Positions 36,618 to 45,373 of a DNA stretch of 64,000 bases are shown piece by piece. Positions within the stretch are counted from its first letter, which is position 1. Every line of letters begins with the position of its first letter. The position numbers and the translations under genes are program-made. The stretch spans positions 1-64,000 of the forward strand of contig NZ_BDBQ01000029.1 in assembly GCF_001613065.1 (NCBI RefSeq). Reading direction: 5' to 3'. The stretch is from Nocardia miyunensis NBRC 108239. GTDB lineage: Bacteria > Actinomycetota > Actinomycetes > Mycobacteriales > Mycobacteriaceae. A model generated the notes under the pieces. That model worked only from the letters and a program-made list of their open reading frames with translations, had not been told where the DNA came from and ran no database searches.

Positions 36618-37805
36618 TCAGCCGAAGTTCTTCCCCTCACCGCGATAGGTGGGGACCGTGGTGCGGGTGCCGTCGGGTGCGACGATCTGCACGCTGTCGA
36701 AACGTTCGAACAACTCGCCCGCCTTGGCATGGCGGAACCAGACACGGTCGCCGATCGCCAGGTCACCCGCTCCGGTGAGCGGGGTCTGCACCTCGCCCGC
36801 GCCCTCGGTGCCGATCAGACGTAAACCTCTGGGCCACACCGGTTTCGGCACACGGGATTTACCGGCCGGTCCGGAGGCGATATATCCGCCGGAGAACACC
36901 GTGGCGATATCGCGCGCGGGACGGCGCAGGACGGGCTCGGCGAAGTACAGGGCGGGACGCGGAGTGAAACTGCGATATCCGTCGAACAGCGTCGGCACGT
37001 ACAGCCCCGAACCGGAGGTGACCTCGGTGACCCCGGGCGAGGAGACGCTCACCTCGATCGAACCGCTGCCGCCGCTGTTCACGATCCGCAATTCACCGAC
37101 CACCGATCGGACCGCGTCCAGCACCTGCACCCGGCGCGTGGCGATCTCCGCTGCCGAGAGCTGTTTCACCAGCCGCACCGCGGGATTGGTATCGGGCAGA
37201 CCCGCGATCTGCGCCTCGTAGGTCATCACCCCCACGACCTCGAAACCGCGATCGAGTGCGGCGCGGGCGAGCCGGGCGGCCTGGTCGGGGGTGCGGATCG
37301 GCGAGCGGCGCACTCCCAGATGCAGCGGGCCGATCCGCAGCGAGGCGTCCGCGTCCAGGCAGATGCGCGGGCGCACCCGATCGGCGCCGACGGCGGTCTT
37401 TATCAGGTCGAGTTGTGCGGTGTCGTCGACCATGAGCGTGACCGATTCGCGCAGGACCTCGTCCTCGCCCAGTTCGGCCAGCGCGGCGCGATGCACGCTC
37501 GGATAACCCAGCAGAACGTCCCGGGCGCCCTGGCGGACCAGCCAGATCGCCTCGGGCAGTGAGTAGCCCATGATCCCGGCGAATCCGCCGGACGCGGTCA
37601 GACCGGAGCCGAGTACCTCCTCGAGGACCGCGCGGCAGCGCACCGACTTACTCGCCACGCGGATCGGCAGACCCGCGGCTCGGCGGACCAGATCCGCGGC
37701 GTTGGCGCGAAGCGCCGCCAGATCCAGGGCGGCCAGCGGCGGATCCAGGTCGGCGGTGGCCGCGTGCAGGCCGGCGATGGACGACACGTCTGTCACACCC
37801 TCCAC
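36618..37805 (-). CDS. PLP-dependent amino acid aldolase/deaminase, alanine-racemase fold
   Basis: 395 residues. The N-terminal alanine racemase-like barrel carries the PLP lysine in PIRVASKSVRC. The rest matches the D-threonine aldolase/amino acid deaminase branch, with a C-terminal beta domain (GDRVWFRHAKAGELFERFDSVQIV). The reaction is probably retro-aldol cleavage or deamination of a beta-hydroxy D-amino acid; the substrate is unknown. The start is uncertain: GTG 37805 has no ribosome-binding site, while GTG 37787 has GGAGG about 11 bases upstream. Confidence 0.85.
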   Translation of the reverse strand: MEGVTDVSSIAGLHAATADLDPPLAALDLAALRANAADLVRRAAGLPIRVASKSVRCRAVLEEVLGSGLTASGGFAGIMGYSLPEAIWLVRQGARDVLLGYPSVHRAALAELGEDEVLRESVTLMVDDTAQLDLIKTAVGADRVRPRICLDADASLRIGPLHLGVRRSPIRTPDQAARLARAALDRGFEVVGVMTYEAQIAGLPDTNPAVRLVKQLSAAEIATRRVQVLDAVRSVVGELRIVNSGGSGSIEVSVSSPGVTEVTSGSGLYVPTLFDGYRSFTPRPALYFAEPVLRRPARDIATVFSGGYIASGPAGKSRVPKPVWPRGLRLIGTEGAGEVQTPLTGAGDLAIGDRVWFRHAKAGELFERFDSVQIVAPDGTRTTVPTYRGEGKNFG

Positions 37806-37871
37806 TGAACCATGAAGTTGGTCATACGTCCAGTTTCGCGGCGGCCCACACGCCGGGCCCTCGCCGCGGGA

Positions 37872-38333
37872 CTACTTGTCGACGGCCTTGGTCGACAGAC
37901 TCGAGACCAGATCGTCGAGCACCACGAGCGTCGTCTCGTCATCGCAGTCGGCCAGCCAGCGCAGCACCGTACCCTGCACGACCGCGACCGCATAGGCGGC
38001 GATCGCCTCCACCGGCTCGAGCCACTCGGTCCCGGACCGCTCCGCGCACAGCCGCAGAAACGCCGTGACCTCCGCTTCCTGATGCCGGAACAGCGCGATC
38101 GCCGACTGATCGGCCGCGCATTCGCCCTGCCCGTCCCACCTGCGGCGCAATGCCCTGATGGTCGCCTCGTAGATGCGCACCTGACGGTTCGGCGTGTCCC
38201 TGATCGCGGGCCACAGCACGCTCACCCCGGCATGTAACAGCACCCGCAACGCACGCGTACCCGAAAAATCGAGCTCGGCATATGCCTGTTCCACCGCGTC
38301 GGCGAGCGCCGGCCTCGGCCGGAGCTCGGTCAT
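37872..38333 (-). CDS. TetR C-terminal-like protein lacking a DNA-binding domain
   Basis: 153 residues from ATG 38333; an upstream TTG with GGGAG is an alternative and would add only a few residues. The chain is helical and looks like the ligand-binding half of a TetR regulator (FSGTRALRVLLHAGVSVLW, RQVRIYEATIRALRRRW, WLADCDDETTLVVLDDL). The helix-turn-helix that normally precedes this region is missing, and I found none in the other upstream frames. It could be a truncated regulator, a stand-alone ligand binder or a dimerisation partner of another TetR protein. Confidence 0.6.
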   Translation of the reverse strand: MTELRPRPALADAVEQAYAELDFSGTRALRVLLHAGVSVLWPAIRDTPNRQVRIYEATIRALRRRWDGQGECAADQSAIALFRHQEAEVTAFLRLCAERSGTEWLEPVEAIAAYAVAVVQGTVLRWLADCDDETTLVVLDDLVSSLSTKAVDK

Positions 38334-38747
38334 CTCTCCACTAGCGCTCAACGAAGACTCCCTTTGGGCAAACTGAACACGCACCTCGCCTGCGCGGGCC
38401 GCTCAACGGGTTGCAGATCCTCGCTGATCGGACCGAACATGCGCCCGGTCGACCCGTTCAACAATCCTCAATATAGAAGGTTTCCAGGAATGGTGACCGA
38501 GTTCAGTGCGGGTTTACGGACTGAAGGAATGTTTTGTTACCCCCTTGGAACCACGCTGCGATCCAACAGACATCCGTCCCATCATCCCCGCCGAAATATG
38601 AGACGGCTCGGTGATCGGGCCGAAGTTCCAGTGAACCACGGAATCGTCACCGAATCCCTGTGGCGGATCCCACATGCCGCCGGAGATTCGCCGGTTCGAT
38701 CGACCAACGACACCCGGGGGAAACCAGCGCGACCGTAGCCTTGATAG
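38334..38747. other. Intergenic region with relatively low GC
   Basis: About 410 bases between the divergent TetR-like and phosphatase genes. The middle (about 38460-38560) is noticeably poorer in G+C than its surroundings, as often in promoter regions. Apart from the -10 box at 38736 no feature was identified. Confidence 0.45.
38736..38741 (+). promoter_or_regulatory. Candidate -10 box, leaderless start of the phosphatase gene
   Basis: TAGCCT, six bases before ATG 38748; no Shine-Dalgarno sequence. Confidence 0.4.
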
Positions 38748-39494
38748 ATGAACACCGTGCGTGCAGACCACTTTCTGATCTCCGGCACCTTCAACTACCG
38801 CGACGTGGGGCAGCTACACACCTCGCGCGGACGCAACCTGCGCAGCGGAGTGCTGTTGCGCTCGGCGCATCTGTGCCGGATCGACGCACGAGGCCAGGAA
38901 ACGCTGCGCGAGCTCGGCGTACGCACCGTGCACGATCTGCGCGGACCGCGGGAGATCGATCACCTGGGCGCGGATGCCCTGCCCGCGGACGTGCGCCTGC
39001 GGCTGACCCCGTTCGACTCGGCCATCGGCGGACAGCCGCCGCACGAGGCGGCCGCGGAGCGCGACGGGCTCGCCGAGATGCTCGCGGTCTACCGATCGTT
39101 CCCCGGCATGTCCGAGGCGCATGCGGCCCTGCTGGCCATCGCCGAATCGATCCTGCGCGGCGACGGCGCGGTGCTGGTGCACTGTGCCGCGGGCAAGGAC
39201 CGCACGGGCTGGGCGATCGCGACCCTGCTGCGCGCGATCGGCGTGTCCGAGGCCGACATCCTGGCAGAGTTCCTGCTCAGCAATCACGCAGCCGAGGCCC
39301 TGGCCGCCGACGTCGAACGCAATTCCGGCGGCCGCCTCCGCCTGCCGCCCGAGGTGCTCGGCGTCCGGCCCGAATACCTCGCCGCCGGAACGGATTCGAT
39401 GCACGACCTGCACACGGATCTGAACGGCTACTTCACCGCCATCGGCCTCACCGAGGATCTGCGTGCCCGGCTGCGGGATCGCCTGCTCGAGTGA
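38748..39494 (+). CDS. MptpB-like tyrosine/phosphoinositide phosphatase
   Basis: 248 residues. The active-site loop is HCAAGKDRTG (residues 145-154) with catalytic Cys146, the version shared by Mycobacterium PtpB and related lipid/tyrosine phosphatases. The N-terminus NYRDVGQLHTSRGRNLRSGVLLRSAHL is typical of this group. No signal peptide is present; MptpB itself is exported in M. tuberculosis without a classical one. Such enzymes act on phospho-Tyr, phospho-Ser/Thr and phosphoinositides. Whether this one is secreted cannot be told. A hairpin follows the stop codon directly. Confidence 0.9.
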   Translation: MNTVRADHFLISGTFNYRDVGQLHTSRGRNLRSGVLLRSAHLCRIDARGQETLRELGVRTVHDLRGPREIDHLGADALPADVRLRLTPFDSAIGGQPPHEAAAERDGLAEMLAVYRSFPGMSEAHAALLAIAESILRGDGAVLVHCAAGKDRTGWAIATLLRAIGVSEADILAEFLLSNHAAEALAADVERNSGGRLRLPPEVLGVRPEYLAAGTDSMHDLHTDLNGYFTAIGLTEDLRARLRDRLLE

Positions 39495-39512
39495 GTCCGG
39501 CGCACGCCGGAC
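39495..39512 (+). terminator. Hairpin directly after the phosphatase gene
   Basis: GTCCGGC (39495-39501) pairs with GCCGGAC (39506-39512) over GCAC, starting at the base after the stop codon. Confidence 0.55.
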
Positions 39513-39761
39513 CCGACGCCCGGGTGCCGGCCCACCGGATGACCCGGGCCCGCTATCCGATACCGGGTAAATCCGCACCGCCGACAACCCAGCTGCGAGC
39601 GCGGGGACCGGACGGCTCGCACTGTGATCCGAACCCGAGAACACTGCGCGGCCACCAGCGCGCGCGAGCGTACGACTCCGCTCGCGGTCACCGGGTTCGG
39701 TCGGCCGCGGATCGGACTCGTGATCCGAGCAGGTAACCGCATGCCGGGCCGACCGAGCGGC

Positions 39762-40781
39762 TCAACCTGCGAACTGGTCGGGGACCTGTTCGGCTGGGCG
39801 GGGCGGGGGCGGCGGAGCGCCCTCGCCGAAGGGAGTGCCCGGTAGGGTTTCGCGGCCGTGCGGGGTCAGCCAGCCGGACAGTTCGGGGCCCTTGGGCACG
39901 AGCCGGGTGGGATTGATGTCGGTGTGGACCATGTAGTAGTGCTGTTTGATCTGGGTGAAGTCGATGGTGTCGCCGAAGCCCGGAGTCTGGAACAGATCGC
40001 GCGCGTACGCCCACAGCACCGGCATCTCGGCCAGCTTGGTCCGATTGCATTTGAAATGGCCGTGATAGACCGCGTCGAAGCGGGCCAGTGTGGTGAACAA
40101 CCGCACATCCGCCTCGGTGATCGTCTCCCCGACCAGGTAACGCCGGTCGGACAGCCGCTCGGAGAGCCAGTCCAGAGCGGTGAACAGCCGATCGTAGGCC
40201 GCATCGTAAGCGCCCTGGTCACCGGCGAATCCGCAGCGGTAGACACCGTTGTTGACCTCGGTGTAGACGCGCCGGTTCACCTCGTCGATCTCGGCGCGCA
40301 GCGGTTCGGGATAAAGCTGCGGCGCACCCGGGCGGTGATACCGCGCCCACTCGGTGGAGAAATCGAGGGTGATCTGCGCGTAGTCGTTGGTGACGACCTG
40401 CCCGGTCGGTACGTCCACCACCGCGGGGACGGTGATACCGCGCGGATAGTCCGGGAAACGGGCCAGATACGCATCGCGCAGGAAGTGAATGCCCAGCACC
40501 GGATCGACGCCGCCGGGATCCAGGTCGAAGGTCCAGCTGCGCTGGTCGTGCGTGGGACCGCACAACCCCAGGGAAAGCACATCCTCGAGGCCGAGCAGCC
40601 GCCGCGCGATCAACGTCCGATTCGCCCACGGGCACGCCCGCGCCGCAACCAGCCGATAGCGCCCCGGCTCGACCGGATACCCGTCGCGGCCGTCGGCCGT
40701 GATGCGGGTGGTGATGTAGTTGGTGTCCCGTTCGTATTCGCCGGGCTCGACATAACCGGCCGTCTTCGAAGTGCCGCTCAT
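39762..40781 (-). CDS. Glutathionyl-hydroquinone reductase family (Xi-class GST-like)
   Basis: 339 residues from ATG 40781. The catalytic Cys50 lies in AARACPWANR, the CPWA motif of ECM4/YqjG/PcpF-type enzymes. The thioredoxin-like N-domain and helical C-domain (YLVGETITEADVRLFTTLARFDAVYHGHFKCN) are complete. These enzymes reduce thiol-hydroquinone conjugates. Actinobacteria normally use mycothiol instead of glutathione, so the natural co-substrate here is probably mycothiol; this is inference. The C-terminus has a Pro-rich tail. It is divergent from the enoyl-CoA hydratase gene. Confidence 0.9.
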   Translation of the reverse strand: MSGTSKTAGYVEPGEYERDTNYITTRITADGRDGYPVEPGRYRLVAARACPWANRTLIARRLLGLEDVLSLGLCGPTHDQRSWTFDLDPGGVDPVLGIHFLRDAYLARFPDYPRGITVPAVVDVPTGQVVTNDYAQITLDFSTEWARYHRPGAPQLYPEPLRAEIDEVNRRVYTEVNNGVYRCGFAGDQGAYDAAYDRLFTALDWLSERLSDRRYLVGETITEADVRLFTTLARFDAVYHGHFKCNRTKLAEMPVLWAYARDLFQTPGFGDTIDFTQIKQHYYMVHTDINPTRLVPKGPELSGWLTPHGRETLPGTPFGEGAPPPPPRPAEQVPDQFAG

Positions 40782-40838
40782 ATCTCCGAGTCTGGCAGAT
40801 CGGACCGGGTCGCTGTCCTCTTCGCGGCCTCGGATGGC

Positions 40839-40844
40839 TAGATT
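40839..40844 (+). promoter_or_regulatory. Candidate -10 box, leaderless start of the enoyl-CoA hydratase gene
   Basis: TAGATT, six bases before ATG 40851; no Shine-Dalgarno sequence. Confidence 0.4.
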
Positions 40845-40850
40845 CGGCCC

Positions 40851-41648
40851 ATGAGTGAGCTCCCCGAACCCACCCGCCTGAACCGCACCGATACGGACGC
40901 CGGGGCTCAGCTGGCGACCATCACCATCGACCATCCGCCGCTGAACCTATTCGACCAGGCCCTACTGGACTCCCTGGCCGCGAATGTGGCCGAGCTGACC
41001 GCCGCGCCGCCGCGCGCGGTGCTGCTGCGCGCGGAGGGCAAGGTCGTCTCCGGGGGCGTGGACGTGCACGTCTTCGAGGGGCTGTCGGTCGAACAGGGCA
41101 CCGAGCTGTGGGAGAACCTGTTCAGCCGCATCATCCATCCGATCGAGGCGCTGCCGTGCCCCGTTGTGTTCGCCGCGCACGGGCTGACCCTCACCGCCGC
41201 CTTCGAGATCGCGCTGGCCTGCGACATCATTCTCGCCGCGCCGAAGGCGAAATTCGGACTGGTCGAGACGGTCGTCGGGCTGACACCGTCGATGGGCGGC
41301 CCGCAGCGACTGGCCGAACGCGCCGGTTCGGGCCGTGCCCGCGAATTCGTCATGACCGGCGATCTGTACGACGCGGCCACCATGGCCGACTGGGGCGTGG
41401 TCAACGCGGTGCACGAGGACGTGGACACCGCCGCCCGCGCCCTGGCCGCCAGGCTGGCCGACGGCCCGACCCGCGCGCACGCGGCGACCAAGCAGATCAT
41501 CGAAGCCTGGCGGTCCGGCGGCGTCGCGCACGCGGATTCGGGTACTCCGCGGGTCTCGGGCGAACTGTTCGCGACCGAGGATCTGCGCGGTGCGGTGCGC
41601 AGCTTCCTGGACGTCGGACCGGGCAAGGCGAGCTACTCCGGACGGTGA
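40851..41648 (+). CDS. Enoyl-CoA hydratase/isomerase family protein
   Basis: 265 residues with the crotonase fold. The first oxyanion-hole segment reads EGKVVSGGVDVHVF and the second AAHGLTLTAAFEIALACDIILA. At the second, most hydratases have a G-G-G-x-E pattern; here it is GLTLTAAFE, so the active site is not classical. The GLVETVVGLTPSMGGPQRL region, where the second catalytic Glu usually lies, keeps Glu. Reaction and substrate are uncertain: hydratase, isomerase or another crotonase activity. It is not evidently in an operon. Confidence 0.85.
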   Translation: MSELPEPTRLNRTDTDAGAQLATITIDHPPLNLFDQALLDSLAANVAELTAAPPRAVLLRAEGKVVSGGVDVHVFEGLSVEQGTELWENLFSRIIHPIEALPCPVVFAAHGLTLTAAFEIALACDIILAAPKAKFGLVETVVGLTPSMGGPQRLAERAGSGRAREFVMTGDLYDAATMADWGVVNAVHEDVDTAARALAARLADGPTRAHAATKQIIEAWRSGGVAHADSGTPRVSGELFATEDLRGAVRSFLDVGPGKASYSGR

Positions 41649-41743
41649 CAGCGGAGACACGTTTGCCCACAATCAACCCACGATTGTGAGCTGAGTCATA
41701 TAGTCACAGGTGCCTGCCGGATACGAGGCACTCGGAGGGATGT

Positions 41744-43012
41744 ATGCCACAGCTCGTCGAATATCCACAAACACGAAATCCGTGGTGTACCAACCCTCTT
41801 GCCCGCGGAGCCGATGGCGTTCTGCGATACGGCAACCTCAACCCGGCTCTCACCGAACTGCTCGACGTGCAGGTACACGCATTCTCCAACCGCGAGGCCG
41901 TGGTGGAGATCGGCGGTGCGAGCGGACGCGAGATCCGCCTGACCTACCGGCAGCTGTGGCACAGCGCCGCCAGGATCGCCGGCGGGCTCCAGGAGCACGG
42001 CATCGGCTACGGCGACCGGGTCGCGGTGCGCATGCCCGTCGGCGCGCGCTGGGTGCAGGCCTTTCTGGGGGCGCTGTTGTCCGGCGCGGTACCGGTGCTG
42101 GTACCCGACTCGCTGCCCGATGCGCTTGCCGCCCAACTGCTCTCGGACAGCTCCGCGGATTTCGTGCTGGACGGCGGCGGGGCCGAGGCGCACTACGCGG
42201 ATCTGCCCGACGGCGCGGCCTTCATCGACGACGGCGCGTCCCTGAGCGAGCTGGCGGTGCTGTGCTACACCAGCGGCGCGCTCTGCCCGGACGATTCGCC
42301 CGCACACGGCTATCCCAAAGGTGTGGAACTGACCAACGAGAATCTGCTCTCGGCGGTTCGTTCCATGGTGGGCGCGCTCGATCTGCCCACCGACGGGATG
42401 CGCAATCTCGTCCTGCTCCCCCTCGCCCATGCCAGCGGATGTGTGGATCAGATGCTGCCGACCTTCGCGGTCGGCGGCACCCTCGTCCTGTCCCCGGATC
42501 CGGCGCTCATCGCGGAAACCATTGTGGCCGAACGCATCGACACGGTTTGCGCGACGCCGCGCATCTTCGCCGGACTCCTGCCCGACCTGGCCGGACTACA
42601 TGCCGACGGGGTGCGGCAGGTGTGCAGCGCCGGACATCGCGCCGAACTGGCCGCCACCGACCCCGGCACCCGCGCGGTCGTGGCCGACGCGCTACGCGAG
42701 GTGTTCCCGCTGGCGCGCCAGTGGTCGGTCTGGGGCGCCACCGAGACCAGCGGAATCGGATTGGCATTGGCCGACAGCGGCGAACCGCACTGCCGCGATC
42801 TGCTCGGACTTCCTTTCGGCGGAACGGAATTGGCCCTGTGGGGTCCGCGGGCCGAATCCGGCCACGGCGAGCTGCTCTGCCGCGGGCCGAATGTCTCGCC
42901 GCGCTACTGGAACGACCCGCAGACCACCGAATCCCGTTTCACCGGAAGCTGGTTCCACACCGGCAACCAGGTCGACATCGATGCGGACGGCCTGGTTCAC
43001 CACGCCGAATGA
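41744..43012 (+). CDS. AMP-binding (adenylate-forming) protein truncated before the C-terminal domain
   Basis: 422 residues from ATG 41744 (GGAGG five bases upstream). The large N-terminal domain of acyl-CoA synthetases is present through the A8-like hinge (GSWFHTGNQVDIDADGLVHHAE), and then the gene stops. The 100-120-residue C-terminal domain with the catalytic lysine is missing in every frame. The phosphate-binding loop, normally TSGTTGxPKG, is expanded to TSGALCPDDSPAHGYPKG. The A5-like motif WGATETSGIG is kept. It may be a pseudoenzyme, or a half enzyme needing a partner. The reading frame is intact, so decay is not obvious. Confidence 0.82.
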   Translation: MPQLVEYPQTRNPWCTNPLARGADGVLRYGNLNPALTELLDVQVHAFSNREAVVEIGGASGREIRLTYRQLWHSAARIAGGLQEHGIGYGDRVAVRMPVGARWVQAFLGALLSGAVPVLVPDSLPDALAAQLLSDSSADFVLDGGGAEAHYADLPDGAAFIDDGASLSELAVLCYTSGALCPDDSPAHGYPKGVELTNENLLSAVRSMVGALDLPTDGMRNLVLLPLAHASGCVDQMLPTFAVGGTLVLSPDPALIAETIVAERIDTVCATPRIFAGLLPDLAGLHADGVRQVCSAGHRAELAATDPGTRAVVADALREVFPLARQWSVWGATETSGIGLALADSGEPHCRDLLGLPFGGTELALWGPRAESGHGELLCRGPNVSPRYWNDPQTTESRFTGSWFHTGNQVDIDADGLVHHAE

Positions 43013-43444
43013 TCACTCGCCTTCCGGGGCTCCGGCATAGGTACCGAAACTCCACATCACGCCCTCGGGATCACTGCAAGTGAAACCGCGGGAACCGTAA
43101 TCCTCGTCGCGCAGGCCGCGGATGATCGTGGCTCCGGCGGCCTCGGCACGGGCGAACAGCTCGTCGGGATTGTCGACGACGACGTACACGGACCCGCTGC
43201 CGGTCGGCATCGCGCTGTGCACCGAGTCCTCGCGGATCGAACCGAGCATGATGCCGCCGCCACCGGGCCAGCCGAGTTCGGCGTGCTGGATGACATCACC
43301 CTCGCCGTAGCGGGCGCGTTCGACGAAACCGAATGCGCGGCACAGGAACTCGATCGCCGCGGGAGCATCGCGATAGGCGAAGCACGGCCACAGCGGGGTC
43401 GCGATGCGGGTGCTGATTTCACTGGTTGTATCTGTCATGCTCAT
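43013..43444 (-). CDS. VOC (glyoxalase/bleomycin-resistance) family protein
   Basis: 143 residues from ATG 43444, one base overlapping the AraC gene stop. The two beta-alpha-beta-beta-beta modules are visible: PLWPCFAYRDAPAAIEFLCRAFGF and SVYVVVDNPDELFARAEAAGATII, ending in RGFTCSDPEGVMWSFGTY, a typical VOC end with metal/ligand residues. Function ranges from dioxygenase-like enzymes to antibiotic-binding proteins. Translational coupling to the AraC regulator suggests that the regulator controls or senses the same compound. It ends one base from the convergent AMP-binding gene. Confidence 0.88.
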   Translation of the reverse strand: MSMTDTTSEISTRIATPLWPCFAYRDAPAAIEFLCRAFGFVERARYGEGDVIQHAELGWPGGGGIMLGSIREDSVHSAMPTGSGSVYVVVDNPDELFARAEAAGATIIRGLRDEDYGSRGFTCSDPEGVMWSFGTYAGAPEGE

Positions 43445-44478
43445 CACCCTTCCAACAGTTCGGGTACCGGGCCTTGGACGAATGGGAACACCTCGCACTC
43501 CAGCCACCGCGAGGGCGGCAGCCCGGCCAACTCCCGCCATTCGCGGGCCATGTGCGCCTGGTCGTAGTACCCGGTCGCGGCGGCCACCTCGGCGAGGGAT
43601 GCGCCCGTGCCGGGCTCGGTGGCTTCGGTGGCCACCGTACGCAGCAGTCTGTGCGAGGACTCGAAACGCGCCAGCCGCGCGGCGTCCTTGGGAGTGATCC
43701 CGAACTCCGCGGCGAATCGAGAGCCCAGATGTCTTCTGCTCCAACCGATCTCCTCGGCCACCGCGGCCACGCGGGCGCGCCCGGCCGATCCGGTCAGCAA
43801 CTGCCACGCCCGCCGCAGCTCCGGTTCGATCGTGGCCTCGCGCATCAGGTCCAGTAGGACCTGGTCCAGAATCGCGAACCGGCGGGACCAGTCGGCGGTG
43901 GCCGCCATGCGTTCCCGCAGCTCCGCGGCCCGCGGCCCCAGCAGGTCGGTCAGGTCGACCAGCCAGGACCCCAGATCGGCGGTCGGCACGCCGAACAACA
44001 CCCGCGCGCCCAGTGGCGTCAACGCGAGCTGGACGCCGTGCTGATATCCGTGGTGCCCGATCAGGCACGGTCGCACGGTGAGCCCACTGGCCAGCGCGTC
44101 CCACCGGCCGCCGGGCTGAGCGGGGTGACAGCTGACGGGCAGCTCGATCGGCTCATCGATCGTCACGATCACCGTCAGCGCCGTGGACGGCATCCCGATA
44201 TGCACTCCGGGTGGAAAACCGCGCAGCCGATAACCGGCGTAATCCCCCAGATAAGGCCGCAACCGCGGATCGGGTGCGGCCCGAGCCCCCTCGGAGACGC
44301 CTGCACCATCCGGTTCGAACGCACTGCCCACCGCTCGCTGCCGGGCCAGCAACTCGTCCACGAGTTCGCCCACGCTCGCATTCCGCCCCAATCCGGTGCG
44401 GCCGGTTCCACCCTCGGTCGGCTCCACCACGGATATCGCAGTCACGCGTCCACCCCCTGAACAGTTCCGTGAGCTCAC
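43444..44478 (-). CDS. AraC family transcriptional regulator
   Basis: 344 residues from GTG 44478, chosen because GGAGG lies five bases upstream; GTG 44445 is an alternative. An N-terminal sensor part (residues 60-200) is followed by the AraC double helix-turn-helix at about 230-335 (RVAAVAEEIGWSRRHLGSRFAAEFGITPKDAARLARF, LAEVAAATGYYDQAHMAREW). The sensor resembles the DUF6597-like region of actinobacterial AraC proteins paired with VOC genes. It probably activates its own operon with the VOC gene. Confidence 0.88.
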   Translation of the reverse strand: MSSRNCSGGGRVTAISVVEPTEGGTGRTGLGRNASVGELVDELLARQRAVGSAFEPDGAGVSEGARAAPDPRLRPYLGDYAGYRLRGFPPGVHIGMPSTALTVIVTIDEPIELPVSCHPAQPGGRWDALASGLTVRPCLIGHHGYQHGVQLALTPLGARVLFGVPTADLGSWLVDLTDLLGPRAAELRERMAATADWSRRFAILDQVLLDLMREATIEPELRRAWQLLTGSAGRARVAAVAEEIGWSRRHLGSRFAAEFGITPKDAARLARFESSHRLLRTVATEATEPGTGASLAEVAAATGYYDQAHMAREWRELAGLPPSRWLECEVFPFVQGPVPELLEG

Positions 44479-44616
44479 TTACGCCTCCACGGTAGGCCGG
44501 ACCACCGACAATTTCGGGAAGTGCCGATCTACCGGCACAATCCCGGCGAACCGGTTTCACGGAACGGCGGCGCCGGGATCGGCCACACTAGACTCGGCGC
44601 GAACGAGAGGGGTGAT

Positions 44617-45330
44617 ATGCCGATATTCAAGGCCGGGGTGGAGAAGGCGATCCGGTCCATGCTCGACAACGGCGCGCAGCTGCAGGCTCCCGCGGTCGCC
44701 AAGTACGTGGACCGCTTCCGGCGCGCACATCCCACCGAGTCCCCGGCACAGATCATCGGGCGGATCGAGACGCTGTTTCTCACCACCGTCACCGGCAGCG
44801 GCACCGCCGTCGGCGCGACCGCCGCGGTACCGGCGGTCGGCACGCTCGCCGCGCTCGCGGCCGTCAGCGCGGAGACCACGTTCTTCCTGGAGGCCTCCGC
44901 GGTCTACACCCTCGCGGTCGCGGCCGTGCACGGTATCGCGCCCGAAGACGCCGAACGCCGCCGCGCACTGGTGCTGGCGGTCGTGCTCGGCGAGAGCGGG
45001 ATGGAGATCGTGGAGAAGAACATCGGCCGCTCGGCGCAGAACTGGGCCACCTTGCTGACCGAGCGGATTCCCGGAATCCGCAGTCTCAACGACACGCTCA
45101 TGCGACGCTTCATCCTGCGTTTCCTGGCCAAGCGCAGTCCGCTGATGTTCGGCAAAGTGCTGCCCGCCGGAATCGGCGCGGCCATCGGCGGATTCGGCAA
45201 CCGGGCGCTGGGTAAACAGACGATCGCCAACGCGCACCGGGCATTCGGCCCGGCACCGCTGGTCTGGCACACTCCGGTGGTGATCGACGCGGATCCCCTG
45301 CCCTCCCCGGACCGGGAGGAGCAGCAGTGA
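44617..45330 (+). CDS. Membrane-associated protein, possibly EcsC-like
   Basis: 237 residues from ATG 44617 (GAGAGGGG upstream). A polar helical start is followed by a Gly/Ala-rich hydrophobic stretch (about residues 62-110, GTAVGATAAVPAVGTLAALAAVSAETTFFLEASAVYTLAVAAVHG), a second helical region and a Gly-rich hairpin (VLPAGIGAAIGGFGNRALGKQTI). This pattern resembles EcsC-family proteins, which are linked to ABC transport in Bacillus, but the match is weak. The ABC ATPase gene follows 43 bases later, on the same strand, so the two may be functionally linked. Confidence 0.5.
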   Translation: MPIFKAGVEKAIRSMLDNGAQLQAPAVAKYVDRFRRAHPTESPAQIIGRIETLFLTTVTGSGTAVGATAAVPAVGTLAALAAVSAETTFFLEASAVYTLAVAAVHGIAPEDAERRRALVLAVVLGESGMEIVEKNIGRSAQNWATLLTERIPGIRSLNDTLMRRFILRFLAKRSPLMFGKVLPAGIGAAIGGFGNRALGKQTIANAHRAFGPAPLVWHTPVVIDADPLPSPDREEQQ

Positions 45331-45373
45331 CCCTTCCGCCCCGACCGACCACCACGGCCCGTAGGAGCGAACG

